A DNA stretch of 64,000 nucleotides, from the NCBI GenBank assembly GCA_021399445.1, contig JAJTUQ010000003.1, forward strand, positions 6,820,001-6,884,000, written 5' to 3'. The DNA is from Xylogone sp. PMI_703. Taxonomy: Eukaryota; Ascomycota; Leotiomycetes. A program made the position numbers and the translations under genes. The notes beneath the pieces were generated by a model that was not told the origin of the DNA, searched no databases, and saw only the letters and a program-made list of their open reading frames with translations. Positions 59,267 through 64,000 of the stretch are shown piece by piece. The first letter of the stretch is position 1, and the number at the start of each line of letters is the position of its first letter.

Positions 59267-60681
59267 ATGCGACCTCCTCACCCTCACCAAGCTTCAGGCG
59301 AAGAGCTTCCCCGGAAGCGCAAAGCCCATAAGAAATCGCGAGGTGGATGTCGTAACTGCAAGCTTCGGCGCATTAAAGTAAGCATACCGGCATCCTATCA
59401 ATGCTTAATTCGCCTCAGAATGCTCAACTGACCATCCTGGAAGTGTGACGAAGCCAGACCTAACTGCCAGAGATGCAAGGCCTTTGGCGTATCCTGTAAT
59501 TATAACTCCACGACCCCGGATTTGCATACCGGCCCGGACCATGTCTTGGAATTTGATAGTCCGAACTCCAGGACAGTAACTACTGACAGAGTCGTACAGC
59601 GGCCATCATACTTGACCAATCAGTTCCGCCTGCCTAGGAGTATGCCCCATTACCCCTTTGTTATCGGGGACAGGAACCACATCATTGAACTCGATATCGC
59701 CTGTATGGAGCGGTTCAAAAGATTTCTTGTACGGACTGTATTAACCGTTGGAACCCTGGATGGGGCACATCTCTTCCAGCGGGTGGTACCCGGGCTTGCT
59801 TTTGCTGTAAGCATACCTTTCATCGACGCTAGCTATAGGAGGTAAAAGTCCGGCTTATCTAACTAATAACTCTATTTTAGAATGCCTACCTAATGCATAT
59901 CGTGCAAGCTATTACTGCAACTCATGATCGCTATCTTCTCCCATCCTCCCCATCCAAACAGTCCCTTGATGAGAGCTATCATATGACTTGGGGCATCACC
60001 CTATTCAGTGCAAAGCTCTCAGGCCCATTGCAGGATTCAGACCGCGATCCACTCTGGGCAACTGCAGCTCTACTTGGTGCCGTGGTATCGGCTTCTATTG
60101 AGGCCTCCGCACCCGAAGAAGCATGGCCTTTGAAGCCATCTGACCCGACAGACCTCGAATGGCTTAAGATGAGCGAAAGCAAGAGCGTAATATGGAAGCT
60201 TACCAATCCAACGAGGCAAAACAGTGCATTCCACCCTGCGTCAAACCAGTGGACCTCATACCTGTACCGCCTCCCTGAGCCACCAATATGTGGCACAGAA
60301 GGGCTTCCCGAGGCCTTCATCACCCTGTTTGACTTGGATGAGAATTCAACGGCGGACAACAATCCTTATTACCTGCAAGCCCATGCGGTTGCTGCTCTAT
60401 CTAATATCCCCTGCGACAGAGCAAGCATTATTCGCTTCTTAGGCCTTCTAACCCACCTGCGCCCGGAGTACAGGTCTTTGATGGAGCAAAAGGATCCCCG
60501 CGCGCTACTGTTGATATGCCACTGGTATGCTCTCATCATCGATGGGATATGGTGGATTGCCAGGAGGGCAAGGGTGGAGTGCAAATCTATCTGTTTGTAT
60601 CTCGAAAAGAGGTGTAAAAACGATAAGGCTATAATGGAGTTATTGGAATACCCAAGGCAAAGGTGTGGACTTGTGTTGTAA
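59267..60681 (+). CDS. Zn(II)2Cys6 transcription factor, 424 aa
   Basis: Exons are 59267-59377, 59444-59806 and 59881-60681; introns are 66 bp (branch CAACTGAC) and 74 bp (branch CTAAC). The first join completes the cluster: RGGCRNCKLRRIK-CDEARPNCQRCKAFGVSCNY, spacing C-x2-C-x6-C-x6-C-x2-C-x6-C, after a basic RKRKAHKKS stretch. The intron inside the cluster is common in fungal C6 genes. The C-terminal part has helices including HIVQAITATHDRYL and AKLSGPLQD, matching the short C6 class that resembles sterol-uptake regulators, with a typical length near 400. It sits between an ABC transporter and a convergent GMC oxidoreductase, and could regulate one or both; this is inference. Confidence 0.88.
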
Positions 60682-61039
60682 TTAGCTTACTGGAACTGAG
60701 AATGTTAATGAGGCGTTACGAGATAAGAAGTTCTAATGTATCAAAATTCACTATTTGGTTGCTTGGCCGATTAGTTGTTTGGTTGGATGATTGATTGATT
60801 GATTCCTTGTTTGCTTGCTTGCTTGCTTGATTGCTATTTATTTATATCCAATAGGGGTATGGTGACCTGACCTCCTTAAGGAGATATTAATAGAATCTGG
60901 CCATCAAGACATGATACGCATGAATTTGGTCATTAACATGTCGGTCAGTATTACCGTATTAGCGAAACAATGACAATAGCAAAGCCAAACCTATATCATT
61001 GGCATATTTGTTTGATACTTAAAACTTTCATGCCCGACT
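60682..61039. other. Convergent 3' region
   Basis: This is the short gap between the Zn2Cys6 and GMC stop codons. It contains the microsatellite listed next and nothing else. Confidence 0.6.
60789..60835. repeat. Compound tetranucleotide microsatellite (GATT)n-(TTGC)n
   Basis: Four GATT units at 60789-60804 are followed by about five TTGC units at about 60809-60830. It lies between the two convergent genes. Confidence 0.8.
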
Positions 61040-63035
61040 TTACTCGTTATCAGCTAATATAACATCGGCAGCCTTCCCCGAAATCATAAATACGGGAAGA
61101 ACAGGAAATGCTCCTGGAGTTCTAGGAAAAGCGCTGGCATCAACAACCCTCAGCCCATCGACACCTCTTACACGGAAATGGGAATCAAGCACCGCCATTG
61201 GGTCGTTTTCAGACCCAATAGCACAGGTACTTGTTGCATGATGAGACCACGTCTGTTTCCTGATTATCTCGTCGACATCGCAAGTATGATTTCCTTGGCA
61301 GGGGAATGACTCGGTCCACGGGCCAAGCGTAGCAGCGTCTGTAAGATTCAAGGCTCTGCGCCCGAATTCTACCGCCTCCGCCATAGCTTCTATATCAAGA
61401 TCAGCCGCTGTGGTGTTCCCTTCGAAGAACCGGAAATTGATGTCAGGAACATCTCGCGCATCGGCGGATCGCAACAGAACAGTTCCTGCGCTATTCTGTG
61501 GATGGATCTTGACTATGGCAAAGTTCCAGGCTGTTGGTGGATCAAAGGGGATTGGATTTACAGTTACTGCAGGCCAGTAGCCTCGGTATGGGTTATTATC
61601 TGACCATATTAGGATGTCACGCTCGTTGCCCACTGCCTTGCTGGATTTGAACATCACGCTATCAAGGGGCCCGGAAGTATAAGGACCTTTGCCTTGGTAC
61701 CATGCAGCAAGGCAGGGGTCGCCGGGAGCTCCAAAGGTACACTGTGGAGCAATGCTTGTGAACGCCTGGGATGCGTCTGCGATGTAACTGAATTCAGTAT
61801 TATCCTGAAGATTGGCACCCACGCCCGGGAGGTCTACGATAACGGGGATTCCAAACTCCTCTAGTTCGGCTTTTGGTCCAATTCCACTGAGTTTTAGTAT
61901 CTGGGGACTGTTGAATGTTCCACCAGCTATGATAACTTCCTTTCTAGCGAATGCTGTCATCTTCGTACCATTGTTACTTGGATCATACCTTGGATCGGCG
62001 CTATATAGGCTTTGACCTGATAGATATTCTACTCCTGTTGCTACTGGTTTGTGTCCATTCCGCGATGTGTTAAACAACACTTTTGTTACCAAGGAGTTTA
62101 ATTTCAAGGCGAGTGGATACTTCTGAGAGCCGTCATGGTTTTTAGCATTTAAGATAGGTAGTATAGCATCTCTCGAGCCGGACCGAACTCCGCCAGGCGT
62201 CCGGTGAGCTGGAAATCCCCAGATTCCTGTTTGTTGATCGCGGTTTGGAGATGCATTGTTGAGATCTGTTTCAATAAGGTCAAATAGCTTGCTTTTGTCT
62301 TGACCTGAAGCTTCTGCAACTGATCTTAGCACTACTTGAGCATTCGAATTATTTCCTAATGGCTCATGATCATTTAATGATATGTCTAAATATCCATTAA
62401 ACCCATGGCCGGGTGTTCCTTTTGGGAGATAGTTATTGTGTTCAAATTCTTCGAAATATTTGCGCATATTCGCCGCACTGCGTAGTGTGGTTTAGCTCTC
62501 ATCACATAGATATAATGGCTGCTGGTATGATTACTTACGTCCAAGATTGATCATGAGTGAGCTGTGCAATATAGTTCCAGTCGCTATTGCTGGGAAGCAC
62601 AGCACACATAGCGTTGTGTGCAGAGCACCCTCCTAGGGTGCCCGCTCGAGGATAATAAACACCGAGCATTGTCGAGCCGGCAGGCGGATCTGTGCCTACA
62701 TAGAACTGCCCATCGGAGGTTCTCCACGTAAGATGCTCATATTCCCTTGTTATAGCATCGTCTGAGTGATACTTGACGAAAAATTCCCAAGTCTGCGAGG
62801 GATCTTGGTAAGAGTTGAAGAACCACCCTGCGACTTTCTGATTTAGATTCTCTCCTTGATCGTCGCCAGCTTCAAGCAGTAAAACCGATGATCCATGTTT
62901 AGCAAGCTTTGCTGCAAGAGGTCCACCACCAGGCCCGGAACCCACCACGACATAGTCATAGGTATTGGAGGTAGCGAATGTTGTGGAGGCAAGAAAAAGC
63001 GACCACGTCGTCACAGAAGACCAGAATCTACCCAT
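61040..63035 (-). CDS. Secreted GMC-family FAD oxidoreductase, 644 aa
   Basis: Exons are 63035-62539 and 62477-61040. The 61-bp intron (branch GCTAAAC) joins HDQSWT-AANMRKYFEEF. A signal peptide covers about residues 1-22. The FAD dinucleotide motif is VVVGSGPGGGPLAAKLA, followed by LLLEAGDD. GMC signature 1 surrounds PRAGTLGGCSAHNAM, and signature 2 is GGTFNSPQILKLSGIG. The first catalytic His lies in SHHATSTCAIG. The C-terminal GLRVVDASAFPRTPGAFPVLPVFMIS carries Phe where many GMC enzymes have the second His or Asn, by eye alignment. Several N-glycosylation sequons fit an extracellular enzyme. Substrates of this class include alcohols and sugars; none can be assigned. Confidence 0.92.
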
Positions 63036-64000
63036 GATTGCATGGACAGTATTCGGGTTCTAAAAAGCAATCCTCAAGATTGAGTTTTAATTGTATGAAG
63101 TAAAGCCATTGAAGAGCACCAAGCGGTTTGCTGGGGCGGCCCTAATTTAAATGTCTATCGCAGAGGCCCCTGTAAGTCCATGAAATTTCCTGGATTGCCA
63201 TTACCAGGGATGAAGTTATATGCACTATTGAAATGCGATGAGTGATCATGCAAGGTTGGTACAACCAATTCCAAGCATCTATACCGGCTGTTCTCCCGGC
63301 TATACATACAGAGCTGCTTGGACGAAGCTCAGCTGAGTAGAGCACGGCCGATAGCCCAATAGGAAGGACTCTACTTAATTACTGATCCGTAACGACCAGA
63401 AGACCATTAGCTGAATTCAATCTAGCGCTGTGTGTGATAAAAGCAGAGCTTACTTGCATTGCACCAACCCCAACAATAGTCGTTGCGAGGGTCTCAAATT
63501 CTCAATGCAGTAATGTTGGACTGTTAATTCTTGCCTTCCACCTCATCGTGTGGAACAATAGCCAAAGAACGCACATTTCAGGATAACGAATTCTTATGTT
63601 GTACTTTAGAGACTTTTTTTTGATATGCGATGATCTACACTTTGCTGATGCATTCTAGACGAATATATACTATAATTCTTGATGCATTTCAGCATGCGCG
63701 AGAAAGGAGAAGAGGGCATTAGTGAACATCCAGCTGGACGATATTATTGATTGGATTTCTCCTTCCTTGGGTGTACGCAAAAGTGAGGGTCTGAAGATGT
63801 AATGGGTTGGCTCGAAATTCGAGCTAACGGCCTGGTCCGTCGTCTAGGGGAGATTTGCTGATATGGGAGTTGGTGAACCAGCTCTTGGTGGTTCCTTTCT
63901 GGCCAGTTTGAATGGGCATGTGATGCTGTCGCCACTTCATATGGGCAGTTAACAGAGGGCGACTTAACGATATGGCTCGTGGGAATACACGATGGAAAAA
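63036..64000. other. Right-end region upstream of the GMC gene
   Basis: This holds the promoter and upstream sequence of the GMC gene. Only frames of 60-70 codons occur. No tRNA, repeat or gene is supported up to the window end. Confidence 0.55.

Noticed and set aside
63826..63900. tRNA-like start (TCCGTCGTCTAGGGG)
   Set aside because: The following bases give no anticodon arm or T-arm consistent with a tRNA.
1..64000. CRISPR arrays, operons or bacterial insertion sequences
   Set aside because: The gene structures are spliceosomal and fungal throughout, and no regularly spaced repeats were seen.

Overview
The window is nuclear DNA of a filamentous ascomycete (Pezizomycotina). The evidence is many short spliceosomal introns (48-90 bp, GT..AG, CTAAC/CTGAC-type branch points), Zn(II)2Cys6 regulators, a HET-domain remnant, an IQGAP, and small spliced genes for RPS30 and a QCR8 relative. 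A leotiomycete is plausible from the surface-protein and C2H2 families, but this is a weak inference. All gene models were assembled by eye from frames and splice sites.

Layout. 1-2.1 kb: no gene seen. 2.1-9.1 kb: conserved block with an uncharacterised Ser-rich protein, exosome subunit RRP41, an ER thioredoxin/PDI protein (HDEL) and the ESCRT factor VTA1. 9.1-35.8 kb: gene-poor accessory stretch. It holds a Zn2Cys6 regulator, a divergent four-exon QCR8-like gene, a SnoaL-like gene with two compensating frameshifts, a GT8 glycosyltransferase, a truncated Zn2Cys6 gene, a GT69/CAP59-type mannosyltransferase and a mucin-like surface protein. Next come an AT-rich tract with an inverted repeat, a stop-ridden C2H2-type pseudogene, a GNAT acetyltransferase, a 77-residue membrane protein, a HET remnant and an intact stand-alone Gag-like ORF. 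36.4-46.9 kb: class I alpha-mannosidase (GH47), a large IQGAP and an MFS transporter whose first exon I could not find. 48.8-52.3 kb: an M28 glutamate-carboxypeptidase-II-like membrane peptidase and RPS30. 53.9-63.0 kb: a full-length ABCA-type transporter, a Zn2Cys6 regulator and a secreted GMC oxidoreductase.

Functional themes. PDI, GH47, GT8 and GT69 belong to the secretory and glycosylation pathway. RRP41 and RPS30 serve RNA decay and translation. VTA1 and IQGAP serve membrane traffic and cytokinesis. The regulator/transporter/oxidoreductase group at the right end could be a small functional unit. The most unusual items are the QCR8-like paralogue among decaying genes, the intact Gag-like gene, and the mutated C2H2 gene in AT-rich DNA.
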